From: Crossiella sp. S99.2
GTDB lineage: Bacteria > Actinomycetota > Actinomycetes > Mycobacteriales > Pseudonocardiaceae
NCBI RefSeq assembly: GCF_023094165.1
Contig: NZ_JALMDK010000001.1
Location: 496,001 to 560,000 of the forward strand
Direction: 5' to 3'
DNA length: 64,000 bases
Shown in pieces: positions 43,502-52,714 of this stretch. The first letter of the stretch is position 1. Each line of letters starts with the position of its first letter. The translations under genes were made by a program, and so were the position numbers. Under the pieces are notes generated by a model. It saw only the letters and a list, made by a program, of their open reading frames with translations. It did not search any database and was not told where the DNA came from.

Positions 43502-44376
43502 TGGCTACCGGGTACGCGGACAAGACCGACCTGGGCAGCGTGCTCAAGGCTCCTGAGGACACCTCGGGCGCCAAGATCGAGGAGCTGATCAAGGAGCAGG
43601 GCTGGCAGGTGCAGGCCGTGGACTGGGCCTTCACCAAGGTCACCGGCGAGAGCATCGTGCAGAAGGTGATCATGCCGATCACCGGGGACTACACCCGCAT
43701 TCAGATGAACGGCGACGCCTGGCGCACCGGGGCCGAGGCGATGGACGTCATGTCCGCCAACCTCAACGCGGGGGTGGACCAGGTCCGGGAGACCTGGGAG
43801 GGCGCGGCCGCGGTCGCGCACGAGGTGTTCGTCAAGGCGGTGTGGAAGGCCGGGCTGCTGGCCGAGGCCCAGGTCGCCAAGCTGATCGCCAAGGGCTTCG
43901 ACAAGGTCGCCGAGGGCGCCAAGAAGCTCTGCCAGAAGGCCCTGGACCTGATCAAGTTCCTGGTCAACAAGCTGATCGACGCGATCAAGAAGGCGTGGAT
44001 CCCGGCCTACGGCTGGATCAAGGCGGCCGAGCTGGTCTGGGACGCCTACCAGATCTACCGCAAGATCATGGACATCGTGGAGGCGGTGAAGCGGATCATC
44101 GAGACCGCCAAGCAGCTGCACGACACGATCTCCCAGGTGCCCTCGCAACTCGGCAAGATCAAGGACGTGCGCAGCGTCGAGGACGCGATCGAGGTCGGCA
44201 AGGATCTCAAGCAGAGCGCCACCGACATCAAGGACGGGGCCACCAGCATCCGCGATGACGCCCGCGGCATCGGCGACTCGGCCAAGGAGGCTCGCGCCGC
44301 CGGGCGGGAGACCGGCAAGGACGCCAAGGACCTCAACGACCACCTGCGGAAACCGGCTGGAGCGAACCCGCGATGA
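43501..44376 (+). CDS. Lys-rich helical protein with a WXG motif (type VII-like)
   Basis: 291 residues, ATG overlapping the previous stop by one base. Residues ~70-110 contain NLNAGVDQVRETWEGAAAVA with a W-E-G turn as in WXG proteins. Amphipathic Lys/Ile helices follow (ALDLIKFLVNKLIDAIKKAW), then a charged DIKDGATSIRDDARG tail. No enzymatic domain seen. Probably a partner or carrier for the preceding protein. Confidence 0.62.
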   Translation: MATGYADKTDLGSVLKAPEDTSGAKIEELIKEQGWQVQAVDWAFTKVTGESIVQKVIMPITGDYTRIQMNGDAWRTGAEAMDVMSANLNAGVDQVRETWEGAAAVAHEVFVKAVWKAGLLAEAQVAKLIAKGFDKVAEGAKKLCQKALDLIKFLVNKLIDAIKKAWIPAYGWIKAAELVWDAYQIYRKIMDIVEAVKRIIETAKQLHDTISQVPSQLGKIKDVRSVEDAIEVGKDLKQSATDIKDGATSIRDDARGIGDSAKEARAAGRETGKDAKDLNDHLRKPAGANPR

Positions 44377-44834
44377 GCACTCCCGACCAGGACTGGCGCA
44401 CCCCGGAGGTCCGGCGGGCCGAGGCCGAGCTGGACGCCTCGATGGAGGCCATGGAGGAGGTGCTGCGCTCGGCCCAGGAACTGCAGGACAGCCTGCGCCC
44501 GGCCGAGATCACCGCCACTGAGGAGGACATCCGGGCGATCGAGCGCGAGGCCGCCAAACCGGACGCGCCCGCCGAACTGCGCGCGCTGCGGGCCAAGGTG
44601 GAGGCGGGTGACCTCAGCTGGCGGGACGTGCTGGAGGGCCGGGCCTACGACGATCCGGAGGTGCGGGCCGCGCTGGAGCCCAACCTGGGCCGGATGGGCA
44701 CCACGTACCAGCTCTTCCAGGAGGGCCACACCCTGGACGAGGTGGTGGAGGCGCACCGCCAGTCCCAGCGCCGGAACAACGACGATGACGATGACGGCGG
44801 CGAGAACATCGTGCTGCGGCACGACTCCTGGTGA
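44373..44834 (+). CDS. acidic protein, third gene of the type VII-like cassette
   Basis: 153 residues, ATG overlapping the previous stop (ATGA). A coiled-coil-like start (VRRAEAELDASMEAMEEVLR), a central helical part (ALRAKVEAGDLSWRDVLEGR) and an Asp-run tail (NNDDDDDGGENIVLRHDSW). The acidic charge may complement the Lys-rich partner. No family recognised. The coupling suggests an immunity protein or chaperone, which is only a guess. Confidence 0.6.
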   Translation: MSTPDQDWRTPEVRRAEAELDASMEAMEEVLRSAQELQDSLRPAEITATEEDIRAIEREAAKPDAPAELRALRAKVEAGDLSWRDVLEGRAYDDPEVRAALEPNLGRMGTTYQLFQEGHTLDEVVEAHRQSQRRNNDDDDDGGENIVLRHDSW

Positions 44835-44846
44835 CCAGCCTGGTGA

Positions 44847-45719
44847 CTAGCCGAGCGTGAGCCCGATCCCGGTGCCCAGGGACCACACCAGCATGGCCAG
44901 TGCGGTGTCCTTGAGCACCGGGATCAGCTGCATCCCGGTGTCGCCGCGCAGCACCCGGCGCAGCGAGAAGAACACCAGCGGTGCGGCCAGGAAGCCGAGC
45001 AGCGCCCACGGCTGCCGGAAGCCGACCAGCGTGGTCAGCAGGAACGGCACCACCACCAGCGCGGTGTAGAGCCCTCGGGTGTCCCGGTCGCCGAGCAGCA
45101 CGGCCAGGGTGCGTTTGCCGGTCTCCCGGTCCGAGGGGATGTCCCGCAGGTTGTTCGAGACCAGCACCGAGGCGGAGAACAGGCCCGCGCCCACCGCACC
45201 GCCAATGCCGGCGCCGCTGATCTCGCCTGCCTGGATGTAGAGCGTGCCGAGCACCGCGACCGGCCCGAAGAAGAGGAACACCGCGATCTCGCCCATGGCC
45301 GCGTAGCCGTAGGGACGCTTGCCGCCGGTGTAGAACCAGGCCGCCGCGATGCAGATCGCGCCGACCGGGATGAACCACCAGTTGCCCGAGGTCACCGCGA
45401 TCGCCAGGCCGGTGACCGCGGCCAGGCCGAAACAGGCCAGCGCCGCGCGCAGCACTGTTTTCGGCTGCGCCGCACCGGATCCGACCAGGCGCAACGGGCC
45501 GACCCGGTTGTCGTCGGTGCCGCGGATGCCGTCGGAGTAGTCGTTGGCGAAGTTCACCCCGATGACCAGGCTCAGCGCCACCAGCAGGCACAGCCCGGCC
45601 TGCAACCCATTGAACCCGTCCACCGCGTACGCGGCCCCGGTGCCGACCACCACCGGCGCGACCGCGTTCGGCAGGGTCCGCAGACGAGCACCTTCAACCC
45701 ACTGGGCGACTGTCGGCAT
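44847..45719 (-). CDS. menA: 1,4-dihydroxy-2-naphthoate polyprenyltransferase
   Basis: 290 residues. UbiA-type membrane prenyltransferase that attaches the isoprenoid tail in menaquinone synthesis. The first Asp motif is NFANDYSDGIRG (Asn59, Asp60, Asp63) and the second DIPSDRETGKRTLA. About eight hydrophobic segments. It is isolated from the other men genes by a secreted protein gene. No strong ribosome binding site is visible. Confidence 0.95.
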   Translation of the reverse strand: MPTVAQWVEGARLRTLPNAVAPVVVGTGAAYAVDGFNGLQAGLCLLVALSLVIGVNFANDYSDGIRGTDDNRVGPLRLVGSGAAQPKTVLRAALACFGLAAVTGLAIAVTSGNWWFIPVGAICIAAAWFYTGGKRPYGYAAMGEIAVFLFFGPVAVLGTLYIQAGEISGAGIGGAVGAGLFSASVLVSNNLRDIPSDRETGKRTLAVLLGDRDTRGLYTALVVVPFLLTTLVGFRQPWALLGFLAAPLVFFSLRRVLRGDTGMQLIPVLKDTALAMLVWSLGTGIGLTLG

Positions 45720-45750
45720 GCCGCCATCCTGCAACACCGCCGACGGGGAA

Positions 45751-45782
45751 CGCGTGCCCGCCCCCGCGCGGGCGGGCACGCG
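45751..45782 (-). terminator. hairpin terminator of the SH3-like secreted protein gene
   Basis: A perfect 12-base stem (45751-45762 with 45771-45782) lies nine bases beyond the stop. No T-run. Confidence 0.65.
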
Positions 45783-45790
45783 TCGGCCGG

Positions 45791-47011
45791 TCAGCAGCGA
45801 CCGACCGTGCCCACCCCGGCGATATACGCCTTGGCCACGAACTTCCCGGCGCTGATCCGGAACCAGACATTGCTGGTGCCCTGGGTCCCGGTCACGTTCT
45901 CCCCGGTCACCTGGCATTCCACCTTGACCCTGGCGAAGTTGGCGGCCAACCCGACCTGCGCGTTGGCCGAACTCGCGCCGGTGCGCACGTTAAGGGTGTC
46001 GCCCGCGGTGCGGACAGTGCCGAAGGTCCCGCCGCCGGTCCACAGGTACTCCACGGTCACCCAGGAGTTGTCGGTGAGCTTGAGCCCGTCCCAGAAGGTG
46101 CCGTCGGCCAGGTCGATCCCGGCCGGGTTGGCCACGGTCCGGCCGAAGCCGTCCTTGCCGCCGTTGTAGCCGTCCTGGTAGGCGGCCTGGGCCTGTGGCT
46201 TGCCCTGCGGCAGGTTCTTCCACATCTCCCTGGTGGCCGAGGGGTTCCAGTAGTCGTCCTTGATGTTCCACGGACCCACGTCCCACACCGGCGCCCATTC
46301 GCAGCGCCCGTTGGCCGCGCACACCTTCACGCTGTAGGTGCCGGTGCCCTTGCTGGCCAGGCCGCGCCGGGAAGGCAGCGCGACGAAGTGGTCCCTGGCC
46401 ACGATCACATGCCCGTTCGCGGTGGTGCCGCCGACCAGGCCCTCCCTGGTGGCGAACACCCGGTAGCTCAGGCCCGCCGCGCCCTGGGCGGACGGGGCGC
46501 TGGGCGCGAGGTCGGCGTTGAGGGTGAGCGCGGTGAGTTTTGGTGTCTGGCCCTTGGGCGCGGTCAGCGCCACCCGGATCTGGATCACCTTGGCTGGCGC
46601 GGAAATCACCGCTGGCTCACCGGGTTTCGCCTCAGCCCATTCGGTCCACTCGTCCTCGCCGAACTGGCCGCGGACGTCGATGGCCAGTTCGGTGCCGGCC
46701 GGGACCTCGCTGCGGACGGCGGCCGCGACGCGGTTGACCGGCTGGTCGAGCTGGTGCGGGGTGAGCTGGAGGAAACCGGTGGCCAGGCCGGTGCGGGCAC
46801 TGGCGTGTTCGGCCGCGGTGCCGCCCAGGGTGACCGCGCCAGCGGTGCTGCGGACGTTGCTGTCGTCCTCGTCGATGACGGTGAGATCAGGGGTCCAGGT
46901 CGGTGGCCCGGTGGGGGCGCCGACGGCGGGGGTGCTGAGCAGGGCGAGCAGGGCAATCGTTGGCATTGCGAGGCCGAGTAATCGGGTGCCGGCCTTGTTC
47001 GGGGCGCGCAT
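45791..47011 (-). CDS. secreted protein with C-terminal SH3-like domain
   Basis: 406 residues with a signal peptide (about 1-32, cleaved near AVGA). Residues ~60-170 resemble the Tyr/Asp-rich accessory part found in secreted amidase-like proteins (LATGFLQLTPHQLDQPVNRV, AIDVRGQFGEDEWTEWAEA). The last ~65 residues form a bacterial SH3-like repeat (TLNVRTGASSANAQVGLAAN). No catalytic motif is seen. A cell-wall-binding role is likely. The start has GGAG upstream, and TTGACA on the minus strand at 47108-47113 may be the -35. Confidence 0.75.
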   Translation of the reverse strand: MRAPNKAGTRLLGLAMPTIALLALLSTPAVGAPTGPPTWTPDLTVIDEDDSNVRSTAGAVTLGGTAAEHASARTGLATGFLQLTPHQLDQPVNRVAAAVRSEVPAGTELAIDVRGQFGEDEWTEWAEAKPGEPAVISAPAKVIQIRVALTAPKGQTPKLTALTLNADLAPSAPSAQGAAGLSYRVFATREGLVGGTTANGHVIVARDHFVALPSRRGLASKGTGTYSVKVCAANGRCEWAPVWDVGPWNIKDDYWNPSATREMWKNLPQGKPQAQAAYQDGYNGGKDGFGRTVANPAGIDLADGTFWDGLKLTDNSWVTVEYLWTGGGTFGTVRTAGDTLNVRTGASSANAQVGLAANFARVKVECQVTGENVTGTQGTSNVWFRISAGKFVAKAYIAGVGTVGRC

Positions 47012-47158
47012 GATCGCTCCGTTCCCCGGAGCACGCGGAGCGGATCAACCGCAGCAGGGGCCGCATGTCCGGATCGCTCGATCAGGGAAACCGGACCTGT
47101 GGTGATCTGTCAACGAATCACATGAACTAGTTGAAAGTTGGTAACCAGTTTGGAGTAG

Positions 47159-48331
47159 TCAGTCGTCCTGGGCCAGGAGTTCGGCCACCGCGCGCCGGTC
47201 CACCTTGCCCGGTCCGCGCAACGGCAGTTCGGGCAGGAACAGCACCCGGCGCGGCGCGCAGGCCCGCCCGGCGACATCCCGGACGGCCTCGCGGAGCTGT
47301 TCCGCGGCCGGCGGCGCGGTCCACTCGGCCGGCACCACCACGGCCGCGACCGCCTGTCCCCACTCCGGATCCGGCACCCCGACCACGCAGGCTTCCCGCA
47401 CGCCGGGGCAGTCCGTGAGCGCGCGCTCGACCAGCGCGGGTGGCACCTTCTCGCCACCGGTGATGATCACGTCGTCGGCCCGGCCGAGGATCTCCAGCCG
47501 CCCGTCCGCGGCAAACCGGCCCAGGTCACCGGTGCGGAACCAGCCCTCGGCGAAGACCGCCGCGGTGGCTTCCGGCGCCAGCCGGTAGCCCCTGGCCAGC
47601 ATCGGCCCGCCCAGTTCCACCGCGTCGCCCTGGCCCAGTCGGACCCGCGCCCCGGTCAGCGGCAGCCCGTCGTAGACGCAGCCGCCCGCGGTCTCGCTCA
47701 TGCCGTAGGTGGTGCTCACCGCCACCCCGGCGTCCCTGGCCGCCCGCAGCAGGGCCGGGGGAGTGGCCGCGCCGCCGACGATCACCGCGGCGAACTCGCG
47801 CAGCGCGGCGAGTCCGGAACCGGCCTCGGCGATCAGCCGGGAGAGCTGGGTCGGCACCAGCGCGGTGTAGGCCCGGCCCTGTGCCAGCAGCGGCCCGGCC
47901 GCGGCGGCGAAGGTTTCCGGCCGGAAGCCGGTCGCCGAGTCGAGCACGCAGGGGTCGAAACCGGCCAGTAGCGACCGGGTGAGCACCTGGATCCCGGCGA
48001 TGTGGTGCACCGGCAGCGCGAGCAGCCAGTGCCCGGGACCGCCCAGCCGCTCGTGCGTGGCCGCGGCCGAAGCACGCAGCGCGGCCTCGGTCAGCAGCAC
48101 GCCCTTGGGAGTCCCGGTGGAACCGGAGGTGGGCACGATCAGTGCCACATCGAGGTCTTGCTCACCCTGCTCCGGGCGCAGCGCGGCAGCCACCCGTTCC
48201 CCGGCCAAGCCCGGGGCCAGCGGCAACAGCGCTGGACCGCCTTCCAGCGCGGCGCGCAGGGCGTGGTGAGCATCACGTGCCGACCCCGCAGTGTTGTCGC
48301 AGGTCAGGGTCAGAATCGGACGGGGGCGCAT
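47159..48331 (-). CDS. menE: o-succinylbenzoate-CoA ligase
   Basis: 390 residues. ANL-family ligase of menaquinone synthesis. PTSGSTGTPKGVLLT (A3), STTYGMSETAGGCVYDG (A5), WFRTGDLGRFAADGRLEILG (A7), DVIITGGEKVPPALVE (A8) and GPGKVDRRAV (A10) are present. The short N-terminal domain (about 60 residues before A3) is typical of MenE. Divergent from menB, with overlapping leaderless promoters. Confidence 0.94.
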   Translation of the reverse strand: MRPRPILTLTCDNTAGSARDAHHALRAALEGGPALLPLAPGLAGERVAAALRPEQGEQDLDVALIVPTSGSTGTPKGVLLTEAALRASAAATHERLGGPGHWLLALPVHHIAGIQVLTRSLLAGFDPCVLDSATGFRPETFAAAAGPLLAQGRAYTALVPTQLSRLIAEAGSGLAALREFAAVIVGGAATPPALLRAARDAGVAVSTTYGMSETAGGCVYDGLPLTGARVRLGQGDAVELGGPMLARGYRLAPEATAAVFAEGWFRTGDLGRFAADGRLEILGRADDVIITGGEKVPPALVERALTDCPGVREACVVGVPDPEWGQAVAAVVVPAEWTAPPAAEQLREAVRDVAGRACAPRRVLFLPELPLRGPGKVDRRAVAELLAQDD

Positions 48332-48337
48332 CAGGGT

Positions 48338-48344
48338 TAGCCTA
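48338..48344. promoter_or_regulatory. overlapping divergent -10 elements of menE and menB
   Basis: On the plus strand TAGCCT (48338-48343) ends seven bases before GTG 48350 of menB. On the minus strand TAGGCT (48344 to 48339) ends eight bases before ATG 48331 of menE. The two share five bases, and both mRNAs would be leaderless. Confidence 0.55.
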
Positions 48345-48349
48345 ATCTT

Positions 48350-49219
48350 GTGACCGCGACCGACCCCGCCCACTCCTCGATCGAGCTTGCCGCCGACTGG
48401 AAGTCCGACGGCGACTACCGCGACATCCGGTACGAGACCGCCGAGGGCATCGCCAAGATCACGATCAATCGGCCCGAGGTGCGCAACGCCTTCCGGCCGC
48501 AGACCCTCTTCGAACTCTCCGACGCCTTCAACCGGGCGCGCGACGACGACCAGGTCGGCGTCATCATCCTGACCGGGCAGGGCGATCTGGCCTTCTGCTC
48601 CGGCGGTGACCAGCGCATCCGCGGCAACGACGGCTACATCGGCGAGGACGAGGTCGCGCAGAAGGGCATCGGCCGCCTCAACGTGCTCGACCTGCAGATC
48701 CAGATCCGGCGCACGCCCAAGCCGGTGATCGCGATGGTCGCCGGGTACGCCATCGGCGGCGGCCACGTGCTGCACATCGTGTGCGACCTGACCATCGCCG
48801 CGGACAACGCCAAGTTCGGCCAGACCGGACCCAAGGTCGGATCCTTCGACGGTGGCTACGGCTCGGGTCTGCTGGCCAGGATGGTCGGGCAGAAGAAGGC
48901 CCGCGAGATCTGGTACCTGTGCCGGCAGTACGACGCGGCGCAGGCCGAGGCGATGGGCCTGGTCAACACCGTCGTGCCGCTGAAGGACCTGGAGAAGGAA
49001 ACCGTGCAGTGGTGCCGCGAGATGCTCCAGCATTCGCCGCTGGCCCTGCGCATGCTCAAGGCCTCGCACAACGCCGCCGACGACGGCCTGGCCGGCATCC
49101 AGCAGCTCGCCGGTGACGCCACCCTGCTCTTCTATATGTCCGAAGAGGCGCAGGAAGGCCGCAACGCCTACACCGAGCGGCGCAAGCCCGACTTCGGGAA
49201 GTTCCCGAAGCGACCGTGA
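48350..49219 (+). CDS. menB: 1,4-dihydroxy-2-naphthoyl-CoA synthase
   Basis: 289 residues. Crotonase-fold ring-closing enzyme. [49 protein letters not shown] and [20 protein letters not shown] (Asp of the active site) are characteristic of MenB. The Gly-rich GDQ oxyanion loop and the C-terminal dimer tail are complete. The GTG is at the predicted transcription start. menD starts at its stop. Confidence 0.97.
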   Translation: MTATDPAHSSIELAADWKSDGDYRDIRYETAEGIAKITINRPEVRNAFRPQTLFELSDAFNRARDDDQVGVIILTGQGDLAFCSGGDQRIRGNDGYIGEDEVAQKGIGRLNVLDLQIQIRRTPKPVIAMVAGYAIGGGHVLHIVCDLTIAADNAKFGQTGPKVGSFDGGYGSGLLARMVGQKKAREIWYLCRQYDAAQAEAMGLVNTVVPLKDLEKETVQWCREMLQHSPLALRMLKASHNAADDGLAGIQQLAGDATLLFYMSEEAQEGRNAYTERRKPDFGKFPKRP

Positions 49220-50997
49220 ACCCTTCCACAGCGCAGGCCAGGGTCGTCGTTGACGAGTTGATCCGCAACGACGTGCGTCATGTCGTGCTCTGCCCTGGCT
49301 CGCGCAACGCTCCGCTGTCCTTCGCCCTCTACGAGGCCGCGACGGCAGGCAGGCTCACCCTGCACGTGCGCATCGACGAGCGCAGTGCGGGCTTCCTCGC
49401 CCTCGGCCTGGCCAAGGGACTGGCGCACCGGCCACACCGGCGCGGGTTCGCCGCCGTGGTGTGCACCTCCGGCACCGCGGTGGCCAACCTGCACCCGGCG
49501 GTGCTGGAGGCGTACCACTCGGGCGCCGCGCTGCTGGTGGTCACCGCGGACCGGCCGCCGGAGGTCTACGGCACCGGCGCGAACCAGACCATCCAGCAGA
49601 GCGGGGTCTACGGCGGCGCGGCCGCCACGGTGGACTTCCCGGTGGCCGAGCGCCGCGCCGGGCAGAACGGCGTGTGGCGCGGGCTGGTCTGCCGCGCCGT
49701 GGTGCGGGCCGACGCGGGCGCCCCGGTGCACGTCAACATCCCGTTCCGGGAGCCGCTGGTGCCGGACGGGGACGAGACCGACTGGCCGGAATCCCTGGAC
49801 GGACGACCCGAGCAGGAGCGCTGGACCTCGGTCAGCTCCGGCTTCGTCGGCAGTGATCCGATCGGCGGCGGCCCGATCTTCCACCTGCGGCCGCGCACCC
49901 TGGTCGTGGTCGGCGACACCGACGCGGCCTCGGCCGCCTCGGCCTGCGAGGTGGCGGCCAAACTCGGCTGGCCGGTGGTCACCGAACCCACCGCGATGGG
50001 CGGCCCGGTCGCCTCCGGCGCGGTGGTGCTGCAACACGGTTCGCTGCTGCTCAACGCCGGTGCGCTGCCCGAGCGGCTGCGGCCGGACTCGGTGGTGGTG
50101 ATCGGGCGGCCGACGCTGTCCCGCGGGGTGCAGAAGCTGCTCAAGCAGTCGCCGGTGGTGCACGTGGTGCGCAGCGGGCAGGCCTGGGCGGATCCGCAGC
50201 ACGTGGCCACGCACGTCACCGGCTATCTCGGCCTGGACGACCTGAACTACCTGGCCACCGACGCCGAGCTGGAGAGCCGGAGCTGGGCGGAGACCTTCCC
50301 CGGCGATCCGGCCTGGCTCACCGACTGGCAGCGCGCGGACGCGCTCGCCTCGGCCGCGGTGGAACAGCTGCTGGCCACCGAGGCATGGCCGACCGGCCTG
50401 CACGTGGCCCGCGCGCTGATGACCGAGCTGCCCGAGGACTCGGTGCTGTTCCTGGGCAGTTCCAACCCGGTGCGCGATATCGACCTGGTCGGCGCCCGCC
50501 GGGCCGGGCCGGTGGTGATCTCCAACCGGGGTGTGGCCGGCATCGACGGCAGCGTGTCCAGCGCGATCGGCGCGGTGCTCGGCGCGGTCAGCGCGGACAG
50601 CCGGGTCGGCCAGGGCTACGCGCTGCTGGGCGATCTGACCTTCCTGCACGACCTCAACGGCCTGCTGCTGGGCCCGCTGGAGGCCCGGCCGGACCTGACC
50701 ATCGTGGTGCTCAACGACGACGGCGGCGGCATCTTCTCGTTGCTGGAACAGGGCGCGCCGGACCACTCGGCCTCCTTCGAGCGGGTCTTCGGCACCCCGC
50801 ACGGCTCCGACCTCGGCGCGCTCTGCGCCGGATACCGGGTGCCGTACCACCTGGCGAGGGACGGGGCGGACTTCCGGGCAGCGCTGCGCCCGGCGCCCGG
50901 GATCCGGGTGGTGGAGGTGCGCGCGGACCGGCAGCGGCTGCGCACCGTGCACGAGCAGTTGCGAACCAGGGTGCGCCAGGTGATCACCGCGCCCTGA
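49216..50997 (+). CDS. menD: 2-succinyl-5-enolpyruvyl-6-hydroxy-3-cyclohexene-1-carboxylate synthase
   Basis: 593 residues, GTG overlapping the menB stop. ThDP enzyme adding succinic semialdehyde to isochorismate. The opening [16 protein letters not shown], the Glu-containing [36 protein letters not shown] and the ThDP-Mg motif [15 protein letters not shown]...[14 protein letters not shown] are intact. Follows menB in a two-gene unit. Confidence 0.97.
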   Translation: MNPSTAQARVVVDELIRNDVRHVVLCPGSRNAPLSFALYEAATAGRLTLHVRIDERSAGFLALGLAKGLAHRPHRRGFAAVVCTSGTAVANLHPAVLEAYHSGAALLVVTADRPPEVYGTGANQTIQQSGVYGGAAATVDFPVAERRAGQNGVWRGLVCRAVVRADAGAPVHVNIPFREPLVPDGDETDWPESLDGRPEQERWTSVSSGFVGSDPIGGGPIFHLRPRTLVVVGDTDAASAASACEVAAKLGWPVVTEPTAMGGPVASGAVVLQHGSLLLNAGALPERLRPDSVVVIGRPTLSRGVQKLLKQSPVVHVVRSGQAWADPQHVATHVTGYLGLDDLNYLATDAELESRSWAETFPGDPAWLTDWQRADALASAAVEQLLATEAWPTGLHVARALMTELPEDSVLFLGSSNPVRDIDLVGARRAGPVVISNRGVAGIDGSVSSAIGAVLGAVSADSRVGQGYALLGDLTFLHDLNGLLLGPLEARPDLTIVVLNDDGGGIFSLLEQGAPDHSASFERVFGTPHGSDLGALCAGYRVPYHLARDGADFRAALRPAPGIRVVEVRADRQRLRTVHEQLRTRVRQVITAP

Positions 50998-51134
50998 TGC
51001 TGTTCAGTTTTTCCATTTCGCCTGATCCCAAGCCGTGGGCAAACGGGTAAACCCTGGTGCTGACCTGCGCACGTGGCTATGTTCCCTGCCAGCGCGACCG
51101 CCTGCATGGTCGCTCTCAACAGGAGGGGACAACC

Positions 51135-52658
51135 GTGCTTCGACGACACAGCTTCCGCGTGGCGGCGGCAGCGGCGGCGGCCGTGGCCCTGCTCGCGTGG
51201 CCGGCGTCGGCTGGCACCAATTCGACCGGGGCTCCGGGGATTGGTGATGAGTACTACCCGAACGACGGCAACGGCGGATACGACGTCTCGCACTACGACA
51301 TCCGCCTGAAGTACCAGCCAGCCAGCGACACGCTGTCCGGCACCACGACCATCGTGGCCGCGCCCACCCAGGAGCTGAGCCGGTTCAACCTGGACTTCGC
51401 GCTGCCGGTGAAGTCGGTGCGGGTCAACGGCGCCAAGGCGGGCTTCACCCAGACCGCGGACGCCGAGGTCGTGGTGACCCCGGCGCGCACCGCGGCCAAG
51501 GGCTCGCTGCTGACCGTGGTGGTCGAGTACGAGGGCATTCCCTCGCAGACCAAGGTCAACGGCCAGACGCTGTGGAAGAAGACCTCCGACGGCGCGGTCG
51601 CGATCAACGAGCCGCACATCGCCCGCTGGTGGTTCCCGAGCAACGACCACCCGACGGACAAGGCGACCTTCGACGTCAGCGTCGCGGTGCCCACCGGCGT
51701 CGAGGTGATCTCCAACGGCGCGCTGAAGAGCCGCGCGGTGCAGCCGGGCGGCTGGACCCGCTGGAACTGGCGCTCCACCAAGCCGCAGGCGACCTACCTG
51801 GCCTTCCTGACCATCGGCCAGTTCGAGATCCACCAGAGCACCGGGCACAAGGGGCAGCCGTTCATCACGGCCTACTCCGAGGGCCTCGGCGAGATCGAGG
51901 GCCCGGCCAAGGCCTCCCTGGAGCGCACCCCCGAGGTGATCGAGTTCCTGGAGACCGTCTTCGGCGAGTGGCCGTTCGAGGCCCAGGGCGGGGTCGTGCC
52001 CAAGGAGGGCCTGACCTTCGCGCTGGAGAACCAGACCCGGCCGACCTACGCGCCCGGGTTCTTCCGCAACGGCAACAACATCAACGTCGTGGTGCACGAG
52101 CTGGCGCACCAGTGGTTCGGCGACTCGGTGTCGGTGGCCAAGTGGCGCAACATCTGGCTGAACGAGGGCTTCGCGACCTACGCCCCGTGGCTGTGGTCCG
52201 AGCACGCCGGTGAGGGCACCGCGCAGGAGTGGTTCGACTTCACCTACGCCCGCTACGCCGAGAACGACCCGTTCTGGCAGGTCGTCATCGGTGCGCCGGG
52301 TTCGGGCAACGAGTTCCACGGCGCGGTCTACGACCGGGGTGCGATGGCCCTGCACGCGATCCGCAAGACCGTCGGCGACAAGGTCTTCTTCCAGACGGTG
52401 AAGACCTGGACCGAGAACAAGAAGTACGGCAACGCCACCATCGAGGAGTTCAAGGCCCTGGCCGAGGTGCTCTCCGGCAAGAAGCTGGACGAGGTCTTCA
52501 ACACCTGGCTGTTCACCAAGGGCAAGCCGAAGCTCGCCGCTGAGGTCTCCACCCAGGGCACCGAGCGCTCGGCCAAGGTGAAGGAGCCGAAGAACGCCAA
52601 GAAGGCGATCGAGAACCAGCAGATCCTGCACGACCTGTCCGCTCGCGCGGGCAAGTAA
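51135..52658 (+). CDS. secreted M1 family zinc aminopeptidase
   Basis: 507 residues from GTG 51135, with AGGAGGGG at 51121-51128. Signal peptide about 1-26. The zinc site is VVHELAHQWFGDSVSV (about residue 320) followed 18 residues on by NEGFATY. ALENQTRPTY replaces the GAMEN exopeptidase loop, so substrate binding may be altered. It lacks the C-terminal helical domain of PepN-type enzymes. Shared terminator with the convergent menF-like gene. Confidence 0.9.
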   Translation: MLRRHSFRVAAAAAAAVALLAWPASAGTNSTGAPGIGDEYYPNDGNGGYDVSHYDIRLKYQPASDTLSGTTTIVAAPTQELSRFNLDFALPVKSVRVNGAKAGFTQTADAEVVVTPARTAAKGSLLTVVVEYEGIPSQTKVNGQTLWKKTSDGAVAINEPHIARWWFPSNDHPTDKATFDVSVAVPTGVEVISNGALKSRAVQPGGWTRWNWRSTKPQATYLAFLTIGQFEIHQSTGHKGQPFITAYSEGLGEIEGPAKASLERTPEVIEFLETVFGEWPFEAQGGVVPKEGLTFALENQTRPTYAPGFFRNGNNINVVVHELAHQWFGDSVSVAKWRNIWLNEGFATYAPWLWSEHAGEGTAQEWFDFTYARYAENDPFWQVVIGAPGSGNEFHGAVYDRGAMALHAIRKTVGDKVFFQTVKTWTENKKYGNATIEEFKALAEVLSGKKLDEVFNTWLFTKGKPKLAAEVSTQGTERSAKVKEPKNAKKAIENQQILHDLSARAGK

Positions 52659-52671
52659 GTCCACAAAGGAC

Positions 52672-52714
52672 GGCGGGATTCCCTTCCACGTGAAGGGGAT
52701 CCCGCCTTTCTTTA
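52672..52714. terminator. bidirectional hairpin terminator
   Basis: A 14-base stem (52672-52685 with 52693-52706, one G-U) is followed by TTTCTTTA on the plus strand. The T-run overlaps the stop of the convergent isochorismate synthase gene. Confidence 0.8.
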
